From Stenotrophomonas_A sp035539015 (GTDB taxonomy: Bacteria; Pseudomonadota; Gammaproteobacteria; Xanthomonadales; Xanthomonadaceae), in the NCBI GenBank assembly GCA_035539015.1, contig DATLJF010000211.1:1-64000 (forward strand): a stretch of 64,000 bases of DNA, read 5' to 3'. Positions within the stretch are counted from its first letter, which is position 1. Each line of letters begins with the position of its first letter. Positions 43,010-51,617 of this stretch are shown here, in pieces. Made by a program: the position numbers and the translations under genes. The notes under the pieces were generated by a model. The model ran no database searches and was not told where the DNA came from. It worked only from the letters and a program-made list of their open reading frames with translations.

Positions 43010-45483
43010 GTACCGCTGCGAGGAGCGCTGCCGAAGCGGCGCGGCGCTGGCGCGGCTGGTTTGCCGAGCGCGGCTGGCGCCCGTCACCGTTCCAGCGCGA
43101 AGTGTGGCGGCGCTACCTAGCCGGCGAGTCCGGCCTGCTGCATACGCCCACCGGTAGCGGCAAGACGCTGGCGGCGCTCGGTGGGCCGCTGCTGGAAGCG
43201 CTGCGCGAGCCTGCCAGCGCACCGCGCAAGCGTGCCCGCGCCAGCGCACGGTCACTGCGCCTGCTGTGGGTCACGCCGCTGCGCGCGTTGGCCACCGACA
43301 CCGCGCGTGCCTTGCGCGATCCGTGCGCGGGGCTCGGCCTGGACTGGGAAATCGGATTGCGCACCGGCGATGCCAGCGCGCGCGAAAGACGCATGGCGCG
43401 CCAGGGCCAGGTGGATGCGCTGGTGACCACGCCCGAGTCACTGGCGCTGCTGCTCTCCTATCCTGACAGCGCCGCGCGGCTGCTCACACTGCGCTGCGTA
43501 GTGGTGGACGAATGGCACGAGTTGCTTGGCAACAAGCGCGGCGTGCTGCTGCAGCTGGGCCTGGCACGGCTGCGCGCAGTGGCGCCGGCGTTGCGGGTGT
43601 GGGGGCTGTCGGCCACGCTGGGAAATCTCGAACAGGCGCGCGATGTGCTGCTGCCGGGCCAACCGCAAGCGGCCATCGTCAGTGGCGTGCGCCCACGCCG
43701 GTTGACCCTGCAGACGCTGGTGCCGGCACAGGGCGAACGCTTTCCATGGGCGGGCCACCTGGGCTTGTCGCAACTGCAGCGCGTGCTTGAAACGATACTG
43801 GCGGCGGGCACCAGCCTGTTGTTCACCAACACGCGCGCGCAGGCCGAACTCTGGCACCAGGCGCTGGCGGCGGTATGGCCGCAAGCGCCGGAAACGCTCG
43901 CGCTACACCATGGCTCGCTCGACCCGGTGCTGCGCGCACGCGCCGAAGCCGGCCTGCGCGATGGCAGCGTGCGCTGCGTGGTGGCGACGTCGAGCCTGGA
44001 CCTGGGCGTGGATTTCCCCGCGGTCGACCAGGTACTGCAGCTGGGCAGCCCGAAGGGCATCGGCCGCCTGCTGCAGCGCGGCGGCCGTGCACGGCACCGG
44101 CCGGGCGAATCCGGCCACGTGGTCTGCATCCCCACCCATGCCCTGGAACTGGCCGAATACGCCGCCGCCCGGCGTGCGCTGGCACACGGCCGTATCGAAG
44201 CGCGGCCGCCACCGCGGCTGTGCCTGGATGTGCTTGCCCAGCACTGCATCAGCTGCGCGCTCGGCGGTGGCTTCCGCGCCGATGCGTTGTTCAGCGAAGT
44301 GCGCGCCACCGACGCATTCGCCATGCTGGACCCCGCGCACTGGCAGGGCGTGCTCGACTTCATCGTGCAAGGCGGCAGCGCGCTGGCCAACTACCCCGAC
44401 TACCACAAGGTGGTGCGCGAGGAGGACGGCGTCTACCGTGTCGTCGATCGCCGCATCGCGCTGCGCCACCGGCTCTCGATCGGCACCATCAGCAGCGATG
44501 GCAGCGTGCGCGTGCGCTTCCTGCGCGGCGGCGACCTGGGCACGGTGGAAGAACAATTCGTCGGCCGCCTGCGCCGCGGCGATCGCTTCCAGTTTGCCGG
44601 CCGCCTGCTCGAACTGGTGCGACTGGAAGACATGACCGCCTACGTGCGCCTGGCCAAGGGCGGCGAAGGTGCGGTGCCACGCTGGATGGGCGGGCGCCTG
44701 CCGCTGTCGGCCACGCTCGGGCGCGAGCTGGAGAGCGTGCTCGGCGAGCCCGATGATTCACCCGAACTCATCGCGCTGGCACCGTTGCTGCGCCTGCAGG
44801 CGCGGCTGTCGGCGCTGCCTGGCCAAGGTCGACTCCTGGCCGAGACCCTGCGCACGCGCGAAGGCCGCCACCTGTTCCTGTATCCGTTCGCCGGCCGCCA
44901 AGTGCACGAGGGCCTCGCCGCGTTGCTCGCATTGCGTTGGGGGCGGGCCCAGGCGAACAGCTTCGACTACGCCGCCAACGACTACGGGCTGGTGCTGTCG
45001 CCGGCCAACGAAGTCGTGCCCGATGCGGCGTTGCTCACGCAGCTGCTGGACCCGGCCAACCTGCTCGAAGACCTGCGCGAGAGCCTCAACCTGGCCGAAC
45101 TGGCGCGCCGGCAATTTCGCGAGATCGCCCGTGTCTCCGGTTTGCTCATTCCGCAGCTACCGGGCCGCACGCCACGCAGCCTGCGCCAGCTGCAAGCCTC
45201 TTCGGGATTGCTCTACGACGTCCTGCGCCGCTTCGACCCCGGCCACCTGCTGCTCGAACAGGCCGAGCGCGAAGTGCTGGGTGGCCAGCTCGAACTGGCG
45301 CGGCTCGCCAGCACGCTTGCAGACTGCACATCGCGCACGCTGGCATTGCGGCAGCCGCGCAGCCTCACCCCGCTGTCGTTCCCGCTCTGGGCCGAACGCA
45401 GCCGCGGCCAGCTCAGCACCGAAGATTGGAAGGCACGCGTGCAGCGCGCCGCCGCACAACTGGAGCGCCGCCATGGCGGCTGA
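43006..45483 (+). CDS. Ligase-associated DEXH-box helicase (Lhr-core type)
   Basis: 825 residues. Walker A TPTGSGKT near 46-53, DEWH box at 168-171 (VVDEWHELLGNKRG), motif III GLSATLGN, and motif VI QRGGRARHRPGESG near 355-370. A winged-helix/ratchet-type C-terminal region completes the Lhr core. The Lhr core tracks 3'-5' on single-stranded DNA and prefers RNA:DNA hybrids. The gene overlaps the ligase by 4 bases and pdeM by 11 bases. Confidence 0.95.
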   Translation: MSTAARSAAEAARRWRGWFAERGWRPSPFQREVWRRYLAGESGLLHTPTGSGKTLAALGGPLLEALREPASAPRKRARASARSLRLLWVTPLRALATDTARALRDPCAGLGLDWEIGLRTGDASARERRMARQGQVDALVTTPESLALLLSYPDSAARLLTLRCVVVDEWHELLGNKRGVLLQLGLARLRAVAPALRVWGLSATLGNLEQARDVLLPGQPQAAIVSGVRPRRLTLQTLVPAQGERFPWAGHLGLSQLQRVLETILAAGTSLLFTNTRAQAELWHQALAAVWPQAPETLALHHGSLDPVLRARAEAGLRDGSVRCVVATSSLDLGVDFPAVDQVLQLGSPKGIGRLLQRGGRARHRPGESGHVVCIPTHALELAEYAAARRALAHGRIEARPPPRLCLDVLAQHCISCALGGGFRADALFSEVRATDAFAMLDPAHWQGVLDFIVQGGSALANYPDYHKVVREEDGVYRVVDRRIALRHRLSIGTISSDGSVRVRFLRGGDLGTVEEQFVGRLRRGDRFQFAGRLLELVRLEDMTAYVRLAKGGEGAVPRWMGGRLPLSATLGRELESVLGEPDDSPELIALAPLLRLQARLSALPGQGRLLAETLRTREGRHLFLYPFAGRQVHEGLAALLALRWGRAQANSFDYAANDYGLVLSPANEVVPDAALLTQLLDPANLLEDLRESLNLAELARRQFREIARVSGLLIPQLPGRTPRSLRQLQASSGLLYDVLRRFDPGHLLLEQAEREVLGGQLELARLASTLADCTSRTLALRQPRSLTPLSFPLWAERSRGQLSTEDWKARVQRAAAQLERRHGG

Positions 45484-46120
45484 GTGGGAAATCGAGCTGG
45501 CCGGAGAAACCGTGCGCCTGCTCGGCGCGCGCGCGCTGTACCGGCCCGACTCGCAAGCGCTGCTGATCGCCGATCTGCACCTGGGCAAGGGCGACGTGTT
45601 CCGCCGCGCCGGGATCGGCTTGCCGGCCGGTGGCACCGACCACGACCTCGAGCGCCTGGGCGCACTGGTCGAGGCCTACCCGGTGCGGACGCTGTGGATT
45701 CTCGGCGACTTGCTGCATGGCGCGGTCAACGACGCCGCCTGGGTGCGGCAATGGCAGCAATGGCGATTGCGCCATGCCAGCCTGGAGATCGCGGTGATCC
45801 GCGGCAACCACGACCGCGCCCTGCAACCCGATGCATTGCGAGTGCGCGATGCCGGTAGCGCGTTCGACGACGGACGCTTCGTGCTGCAACATGATCCGGC
45901 GCCGGTCGCCGACCGCCACGTCCTCTGCGGCCACATCCATCCGCTGTGCGAACTGCCCGGGGTACCGCGACGCTTCCCCGCGTTCTGGTTGCGCGGCGAG
46001 GTCACCGTGTTGCCGGCCTTCTCGCATTTCACCGCGGGCGTCACCCCCGTGCTGCGGCGCGGGGAACGCCTGGCGCCGTGCGTGGAAGAAGAGATCGTGC
46101 CGCTGCCGATGACCCGCTGA
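45473..46120 (+). CDS. pdeM: Ligase-associated metallophosphoesterase/endonuclease PdeM
   Basis: 215 residues from ATG 45473. Calcineurin-like motifs: D34-x-H36 (ADLHLGKGD), D79 (LGDLLHG), N-H-D (RGNHDRAL near 111), H in ISRG-equivalent region and GHIHP near 153. In P. putida MPE it is a manganese-dependent single-strand DNA endonuclease encoded with the same partners. Last gene of the cassette. Confidence 0.94.
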   Translation: MAAEWEIELAGETVRLLGARALYRPDSQALLIADLHLGKGDVFRRAGIGLPAGGTDHDLERLGALVEAYPVRTLWILGDLLHGAVNDAAWVRQWQQWRLRHASLEIAVIRGNHDRALQPDALRVRDAGSAFDDGRFVLQHDPAPVADRHVLCGHIHPLCELPGVPRRFPAFWLRGEVTVLPAFSHFTAGVTPVLRRGERLAPCVEEEIVPLPMTR

Positions 46121-46123
46121 CGC

Positions 46124-47380
46124 TCAAGCCGGCGCGGACGCGGCGGCCCTGGCCTGCTGCGTTTCCAGGGCGGCCAGGAATTCCGCTGCGAGTGGCAGAC
46201 GCCCCAACCAGCCGTGCTGGGTGCCGCTGAGCACCCGCAACATGTGTCCGCGTCCCCCTGGAAGGCGCCCGAGCGGCCGCATTCCGAGATCGCGCGCACG
46301 CGCCACCATATCGCGCTCGGATTGGAACAGTGGCGTCAACCAGCGGCTCCAGAAGTGATAGATCGCCACGTGTGCCTGGCGTTCGCGCTGGTAGCGCGGC
46401 AAGGCATGCGCGAGCGAGGCCTCCTCGCGCAGTGCGCGGGCCAGCGCCCAGGCATCAAGCAGGGCCATGTTCACGCCCTGGCCCAGCTGCGGGCTCATCG
46501 CGTGTGCCGCGTCCCCGGCCAATACCAGGCGTCCCCAATGCCACTGCCGCGGCACTGCATCGCGATACACCGCGGTGGCCAACTGCGCCGAATCGCCGAT
46601 CTCCGACAAACATGCGCGCGCCTGCGGCCACAGCGTTGCGATCTCGTCCAGCCACGGCACCACGCCACCTTCGCGCCAACGTTCGAAATCAGTGCGCGGC
46701 AAGCTCCAGAAGAAGCTCATGCGCCGCTGTGGATCGTCCGGGCGCGTGCCCACCGGCAACAGGCCGATCATCTTGCGCGCGCTTTGGTAGCGCTGCCGCA
46801 GTTCATCGGCGTGCGCCCAATCGCGCTGCGGCACCAGGCACCACAGCGCGCCCCAGGGATACGGCCGATCCAGCCGTGGCGGACCGGCATGCGCGCGCAA
46901 ACACGAGGCTGCGCCATCGGCGGCGACGACCAGGTCGAACCCCGCATGCCAACGCCCATCCTGCGACTGCACCCGGCCGCCCTCGGCATCGACCGCGATG
47001 ATCCGCGTGCCTACGTGCAACACCGGCGCCTGCCACGCCTGCCGCAGCAACAGGAACAACGCCCCCCGCTGCACGCCCAGCCCGAACAAGCGTCGATCGA
47101 GATCGTGGTAGCGCATCTCCATCACCGCGCGGTCGCCACCCACATCGCCATACAGGCGACGCACTGGCGCACCGTGCGCCAGGATCTGCTCGAGCAGGCC
47201 CATCTGCCACAGCACCTGCAGCCCACTGGGCTGCAGCAGGAACCCTGCCCCCACCGGTCCCGGCTCGGCGGCCTGCTCGAACACCTCGACCTGGTGCCCG
47301 TCGCGCTGCAACAGCACCGCCAACGCCTGCCCCGCAGTGCCATAGCCGACCACCGCGATCCTTCGCGAACTTCCCTTCAT
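46124..47380 (-). CDS. FAD-dependent monooxygenase
   Basis: 418 residues from ATG 47380 (MKGSSRRIAVVG), GGGGA upstream. FAD-binding GYGTAG at about 11-16, VVAADGAASCLRA (DG motif) near 145, and GDAAHAMSPQLGQGVNMAL (GD motif) near 290. Aromatic-hydroxylase-like p-hydroxybenzoate hydroxylase fold; substrate unknown. It is convergent with pdeM, 3 bases apart. Confidence 0.92.
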   Translation of the reverse strand: MKGSSRRIAVVGYGTAGQALAVLLQRDGHQVEVFEQAAEPGPVGAGFLLQPSGLQVLWQMGLLEQILAHGAPVRRLYGDVGGDRAVMEMRYHDLDRRLFGLGVQRGALFLLLRQAWQAPVLHVGTRIIAVDAEGGRVQSQDGRWHAGFDLVVAADGAASCLRAHAGPPRLDRPYPWGALWCLVPQRDWAHADELRQRYQSARKMIGLLPVGTRPDDPQRRMSFFWSLPRTDFERWREGGVVPWLDEIATLWPQARACLSEIGDSAQLATAVYRDAVPRQWHWGRLVLAGDAAHAMSPQLGQGVNMALLDAWALARALREEASLAHALPRYQRERQAHVAIYHFWSRWLTPLFQSERDMVARARDLGMRPLGRLPGGRGHMLRVLSGTQHGWLGRLPLAAEFLAALETQQARAAASAPA

Positions 47381-47408
47381 CGATGTCCCCGGGCTGCACA
47401 AGCAATTC

Positions 47409-47435
47409 AAAAAAAAACCCCGCCCGAAGGCAGGG
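47409..47435 (-). terminator. Intrinsic terminator of the cold-shock gene
   Basis: On the minus strand CCCTGCC-TTCG-GGCGGGG (one G-U pair, UUCG loop) is followed by nine T. It lies 25 bases beyond the cold-shock stop and inside the leader of the monooxygenase, so it separates the two. Confidence 0.9.
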
Positions 47436-47460
47436 TTTCAATGCACGACCGGCTGAGAAA

Positions 47461-47667
47461 TCAGCCGACCGGCGTGATGTTGGAAGCCTGGGCGCCCTTC
47501 GGGCCCTGGGTCACGTCGTAAGTGACGCGCTGGCCTTCCTGCAGGCTGCGGAAGCCCTTGGAATTGATCGCGGAGAAGTGCGCGAAGACGTCAGCGCTGC
47601 CGTCCTCCGGTGAAATGAAGCCAAATCCCTTGGCGTCGTTGAACCACTTGACGGTACCGTTCGGCAT
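47461..47667 (-). CDS. CspA-family cold-shock protein
   Basis: 68 residues from ATG 47667. One cold-shock domain with RNP1 KGFGFIS and RNP2 DVFAHFSAI; GTVKWFNDAKGFGFI and VTQGPKGAQASNI match Xanthomonad CspA-like proteins. Single-stranded RNA/DNA chaperone. A promoter and a leader of about 50-60 bases lie upstream, and an intrinsic terminator downstream. ATG 47733 is an in-frame but unsupported extension. Confidence 0.96.
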   Translation of the reverse strand: MPNGTVKWFNDAKGFGFISPEDGSADVFAHFSAINSKGFRSLQEGQRVTYDVTQGPKGAQASNITPVG

Positions 47668-47724
47668 GGTGATGCGAGACCTTTGCAATATTGAATGGGT
47701 GGTGTGCGGCTCGCGCACGCGCCG

Positions 47725-47753
47725 AGTATGCAAAGCTTATGCCCCGAAGACAA
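47725..47753 (-). promoter_or_regulatory. Sigma-70-like promoter of the cold-shock gene
   Basis: On the minus strand TTGTCT (47753-47748), a 17-base spacer and CATACT (47730-47725), each 4 of 6 to consensus with ideal spacing. The -35 abuts the stop codon of the MTIP gene (47754). It would give a leader of about 50 bases. Confidence 0.6.
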
Positions 47754-48500
47754 TCACCCTCTCGCAAGTTCCCCGACCAGCTCCGGCAGGCCGGCCGAAG
47801 CCGCCTCCACGTTGGCCAGGACCTCGGCCAGGGTGATCTCCTGGGCATCGCCACAACCGGCGGCCCAGTTCGCCACGATCGCCAGGCAGGCATAGTCCAG
47901 CCCCAGCTCGCGCGCCAGGCCCGCCTCCGGCATGCCGGTCATGCCGACCAGGTCGCAGCCGTCGCGGCGCATCCGCGCAATTTCGGCGATGGTTTCCAGG
48001 CGCGGGCCCTGGGTGGCGCCATAGCAGCCGCCGTCGACCAGCTTGACCCCCGTTACCCGCGCCGCTGCCAGCACCTTGCTGCGCAGCATCGGCGTATACG
48101 GGTGGCCGAAGTCCACGTGCAGCACTTCGCTGCCCGGCTCCTCGGAAAGGGTGGAGACCCGGCCCCAGGTGTAGTCGATCAATTGGTCCGGGCAAGCCAG
48201 CACGCGCGGGCCGAAGGCGTCGGTGATGCCGCCGACGGTATTGAGCGCCAGGACCCGCTGCGCGCCAATTTGCTGCAGCGCGGCAAGGTTGGCGCGGTAA
48301 TTGATCTTGTGCGGCGGCAACGAATGGCCCTCGCCATGCCGCGCCAGGAAGGCCACGCGCTGGCCCAGCAGCGTGCCCACCCGGACCGGACCGGACGGCG
48401 CGCCGAAGCGGGTTTCCACTTCGTGGGTCTGCACATCGTCCAGCTGCGCCAGCTTGTAGACGCCGGTGCCGCCGATGACGGCCAGGGAGATCGGGTGCAT
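47754..48500 (-). CDS. mtnP: S-methyl-5'-thioinosine phosphorylase (MTAP/PNP family)
   Basis: 248 residues. Purine nucleoside phosphorylase class 2 fold: GGTGVYKL near 10, ARHGEGHSLPPHKINYRAN near 53-70, ATQGPRLET and MTGMPEAGLAREL. The arrangement with hpt and nagZ matches the Pseudomonas PA3004 cluster, whose enzyme is an MTI phosphorylase. It salvages methylthioinosine/adenosine to a purine base, which Hpt then converts to nucleotide. 7 bases after hpt. Confidence 0.9.
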   Translation of the reverse strand: MHPISLAVIGGTGVYKLAQLDDVQTHEVETRFGAPSGPVRVGTLLGQRVAFLARHGEGHSLPPHKINYRANLAALQQIGAQRVLALNTVGGITDAFGPRVLACPDQLIDYTWGRVSTLSEEPGSEVLHVDFGHPYTPMLRSKVLAAARVTGVKLVDGGCYGATQGPRLETIAEIARMRRDGCDLVGMTGMPEAGLARELGLDYACLAIVANWAAGCGDAQEITLAEVLANVEAASAGLPELVGELARG

Positions 48501-48507
48501 GCGCGGC

Positions 48508-49062
48508 TCAGTCCTTCATCGCGTAGATCGCCGGCGCGCCGCGGAACAGCTCGTTGACGTCCATGCCGAAGCCAAACACGTAGCGGTCCTCGACCTCGAC
48601 ACCCGCGTAGTCGGCGCGCACGTCGGGCACCGCGCGGTCGTGCTGCTTGATCGCCAGCGCGGCGATCCGCACGTCGGTGGCGCCCTGCTCCAGGCACCAC
48701 TGGCGCACGCCCTGCAGGGTGTAGCCCTCGTCGAGGATGTCGTCGACCAGCAACACGCGGCGTCCGAACAACGCGGTGGCCGGGCGGTGCTTCCACACCA
48801 GCTCGCCGCCGACGGTGGCACCGCGGTAGCGGGTGGCATGCAGATAGTCGAACTGCAGGTCCTGGCCACGCGCGCCCAGTTCCAGCGCCAACTGGCCGGA
48901 GAACGGCAGCGCACCGTGCATGATCGTCAGGTACACCGGCACTTCGCCCTGGTAGTCGCGGGCAATGGCATCGGCGATGCGGCCGATGGCGGCATCGAGC
49001 GTGGGGCGGTCGACGAGCAGGTCGGCCTGGGCCACGGCCTGCTGGAGGGTGAGATTGGACAT
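48508..49062 (-). CDS. hpt: Hypoxanthine-guanine phosphoribosyltransferase
   Basis: 184 residues from ATG 49062. PRPP-binding loop VLLVDDILDEGYTL near 100-113; YLHATRYRG and VFGFGMDVNELFR are also typical. It transfers phosphoribose to hypoxanthine or guanine. The start shares one base with the nagZ stop (TGATG). The frame extends upstream into nagZ and is a shadow there. Confidence 0.93.
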   Translation of the reverse strand: MSNLTLQQAVAQADLLVDRPTLDAAIGRIADAIARDYQGEVPVYLTIMHGALPFSGQLALELGARGQDLQFDYLHATRYRGATVGGELVWKHRPATALFGRRVLLVDDILDEGYTLQGVRQWCLEQGATDVRIAALAIKQHDRAVPDVRADYAGVEVEDRYVFGFGMDVNELFRGAPAIYAMKD

Positions 49063-50069
49063 CAGGCGGTTTTTCCGAGTTGTTGCAGCAAGAGGGATTG
49101 GCTGTGGGGGTGGCGGGACTCGGCCAGCAGGCCGTCCCAGCCCAGGGCGCCGCGTCCGATCAGTCCGATCAACGCGGCGGTATTCAAACGGCGCCCGGCC
49201 ACGGCCTGCAGCGATTCTTCGACCAGCTCCGGATGGCACACCAGGACCACGTCGCAGCCGGCGTCCAGGTGGGCATCGACACGCGCCTTGACCCCGCCAG
49301 CACTGAACGAGGCGGCCATGCCGATATCGTCGGAGAACACCACGCCGCGGAAACCGAGCTCGCTACGCAGGACTTCGCCGATCCAGCGCGGCGAATAGCC
49401 GGCCGGCTCCGGCGCCACCTGCGGGTAGACCACGTGCGCCATCATCACCGCATCGGCGCCGGCTTCGATGCCGGCGGCAAATGGCACCAGGTCTTCCTGG
49501 CGCAGCACCTGCAGCGGGCGCGGATCGATCGCGGTATCGACATGGGTATCTTCCAGCACCGTACCGTGGCCGGGGAAATGCTTGAGCGTGGCAGCCATGC
49601 CGGCTTCGTGCATCGCCGCGACATAGGCGCGGGTGAAAGCCGCCACGATCTGCGGATCGTCGCTGAAGGCACGATCGCCAATGGCGCGGTTGCCGCGGCC
49701 GAGATCGACCACCGGGGCGAAACTGAGGTCGACGCCGCTGGCGCGGATTTCGCTGGCCATCAGCCACGCATGTTCGCGCGCCAGCGCCAGCGCCGCTTCG
49801 GGCTCGCGCAAGTACAACGGGCCAAAACCCTGCAGCGGCGGCAGCGCACTGAAGCCTTCGCGGAAGCGCTGCACGCGCCCGCCCTCCTGGTCCACGCAGA
49901 TCAACTGCGGGCGCGGGGCAGCGGCGCGGATGGCCGCCGACAACTCGGCGATCTGCGCGCGCGAGGCGAAGTTTCGCTTGAACAGGACCACGCCAGCGAC
50001 CGCGTCGTGCTGCAGCCACTCGCATTCGCGGGGGCTCAGTTCGGTGCCGGCAACGCCGATCAGGAGCAT
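49062..50069 (-). CDS. nagZ: Beta-N-acetylhexosaminidase NagZ
   Basis: 335 residues from ATG 50069 (GGAG upstream). Family 3 glycosidase of the NagZ type: VVLFKRNF, CVDQEGGRVQRFR, LKHFPGHGTVLEDTHVD (catalytic dyad loop near 162) and GVVFSDDIGMAA with the nucleophile Asp near 248. It removes GlcNAc from anhydromuropeptides in cytosolic recycling and can trigger beta-lactamase induction. First gene of the nagZ-hpt-mtnP operon. Confidence 0.95.
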   Translation of the reverse strand: MLLIGVAGTELSPRECEWLQHDAVAGVVLFKRNFASRAQIAELSAAIRAAAPRPQLICVDQEGGRVQRFREGFSALPPLQGFGPLYLREPEAALALAREHAWLMASEIRASGVDLSFAPVVDLGRGNRAIGDRAFSDDPQIVAAFTRAYVAAMHEAGMAATLKHFPGHGTVLEDTHVDTAIDPRPLQVLRQEDLVPFAAGIEAGADAVMMAHVVYPQVAPEPAGYSPRWIGEVLRSELGFRGVVFSDDIGMAASFSAGGVKARVDAHLDAGCDVVLVCHPELVEESLQAVAGRRLNTAALIGLIGRGALGWDGLLAESRHPHSQSLLLQQLGKTA

Positions 50070-50172
50070 GCGGGGTGGATCTCCAACGGTTCGGGGAATC
50101 GCGCAGCGCCGGGGCGCCGCCACGGCGCCTGGATGGCGCACTGCCGCATTGTCGCAGAAGCGCGCCCCGGCA

Positions 50173-50832
50173 TCAGGTCGGGTCGCTTTGCGCGGCCCCA
50201 GCCTCGGCAGCGATTTGCGCCAGGGTGCGGGCGAAGGTTTCCGGCGGCTGCGCACCCTGGACCAGGTAGCGACCGTCGATGACGAAGCTGGGTACGGCGG
50301 TAATCCCCAGGGCCTGCGCTTGCGCCAGCTGTGCCTGCACCTCGGCCAGGCCCTCGTCCGATTGCAGCAGCGCGTTGACCCGCGCGGCCGCCAACCCGCC
50401 AGCGGCGCCAGCCTCTACCAGCGTCTGCGCGTCAGCGAGGTTGCGGCCCTCGGCGAAATGGGCGCGGAACAGCGCCTCGGCCACCGCGGCGGCATCGCCC
50501 TCGCGGCCGGCCAGCCACAGCAGGCGATGCGCGCGCAGCGTGTTCACCCGCACCTGGCCGCGTTCGAAATCGAACGGCAGGCCCTCGGCACGGCCCGTCT
50601 GCTGGGTCTGCGCCAGGATCTGTTCGGTGCGCTCGGCGCTGCCAAACTTGGCGCGATAGGCCTCGCGCAGTGGCACTGGATCGGGACCGGCGTCCGGGTC
50701 GAGCTGGAAGGCGTGATAGTGGATTTCCACCGGCGGTGCCTGCTCGCCCAGCTGGGCCAGGCCACGTTCCAGGCGATGCTTGCCGATCCAGCACCAGGGA
50801 CAGACGATGTCCGACCAGATGTCGATGCGCAT
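50173..50832 (-). CDS. DsbA-family oxidoreductase, FrnE-like
   Basis: 219 residues. Thioredoxin fold with the active site C11-P-W-C14 (DIVCPWCWIGKHRLE), DsbA/2-hydroxychromene-2-carboxylate isomerase type helical insertion, and GITAVPSFVIDGRY with cis-Pro near 190. No signal peptide, so cytoplasmic. FrnE-type proteins act as disulfide isomerases or in polyketide pathways; function here unknown. Confidence 0.92.
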   Translation of the reverse strand: MRIDIWSDIVCPWCWIGKHRLERGLAQLGEQAPPVEIHYHAFQLDPDAGPDPVPLREAYRAKFGSAERTEQILAQTQQTGRAEGLPFDFERGQVRVNTLRAHRLLWLAGREGDAAAVAEALFRAHFAEGRNLADAQTLVEAGAAGGLAAARVNALLQSDEGLAEVQAQLAQAQALGITAVPSFVIDGRYLVQGAQPPETFARTLAQIAAEAGAAQSDPT

Positions 50833-51116
50833 GGGGGGGCTCCGCGCGATAGGGGCCTGCCACTATGCCGGCAAGGGCGTGGACGGGCCATTAGCCGCGA
50901 TCACCGGTGGAGGCGGCACAGGTACGGACTTCCTACGGTCAGGGCTCATGGCCCTCCTACAGGGAGATCGCAAGCTGTCGGGGGGTTTGCAACTGCACTG
51001 TAGGAGCGGCTTCAGCCGCGATGGCTTGGCGGAGTAGCAATGGTGCGGACTTCCTACGGTCGGGGCTCATGGCCCGGGGCCACCCAGAGCCCCTCCTACA
51101 GGGAGATCGCAGGCAA
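50833..51116. repeat. REP cluster upstream of the FrnE-like gene
   Basis: Three REP units: 50939-50961 (minus orientation, TGTAGGAGGGCC type), 50999-51021 (plus, TGTAGGAGCGGCTTCAGCC) and 51060-51100 (minus, long form with a 17-base insert). The two minus copies are part of longer direct repeats starting GGT(A/G)CGGACTTCCTACGGTC (50921 and 51042) and ending AGGGAGATCGCA. No gene in this stretch. Confidence 0.85.
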
Positions 51117-51608
51117 TTAGCGCGGCCAGCGGCTGTAGGGGTGCGCGGCCAGGGCCAGGTTGTAGTAGCGCACGTCATCGGTGACTTCTTCACCCAGCCA
51201 GCCCGGCCGCTCGAAGGCTTCGTCGGCCTGTTGCAGCTCGATCTCCGCCACCACCAGCCCGGCGTTGTCGCCGAGGAATTCGTCCACTTCCCAAAGATGG
51301 CCAGCGTGCCGCACCAGGTGGCGGCGCTTGTCGACCAGCCCGCCGACGCACAACGCCAACAATGCGCGTGCGTCGTCGAGCGGTATCGGGTAGTCGAACT
51401 CCTGGCGGGTGTGGCCCAGCTCGCGCGACTTCAGGTTGAGGAACGCTTCCTGGCCCTGGATGCGCACGCGCACCGACGCGCGCTGGGCTCCGCTCTGCAT
51501 CGCTGCCTGGTCGTTGATGTAGCCCTGTGCCATCGCGATGACCTGGTGCGCGTCCGCGCGCCAGCCGTCGCCGCTAACCAGGAACTTGCGCTCGATCTCG
51601 ATGCCCAT
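51117..51608 (-). CDS. CYTH-domain triphosphatase-like protein
   Basis: 163 residues. The ExExK signature E4-x-E6-x-K8 (MGIEIERKF) begins the CYTH tunnel fold; VRVRIQGQEAFLNLKSR, EFDYPIPLDDA and VVAEIELQQ supply further acidic and basic residues. Family members hydrolyse inorganic triphosphate or other triphosphates. The stop lies in REP DNA. It follows rlmD by 9 bases in the same direction. Confidence 0.92.
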   Translation of the reverse strand: MGIEIERKFLVSGDGWRADAHQVIAMAQGYINDQAAMQSGAQRASVRVRIQGQEAFLNLKSRELGHTRQEFDYPIPLDDARALLALCVGGLVDKRRHLVRHAGHLWEVDEFLGDNAGLVVAEIELQQADEAFERPGWLGEEVTDDVRYYNLALAAHPYSRWPR

Positions 51609-51617
51609 CGTGCTTCC

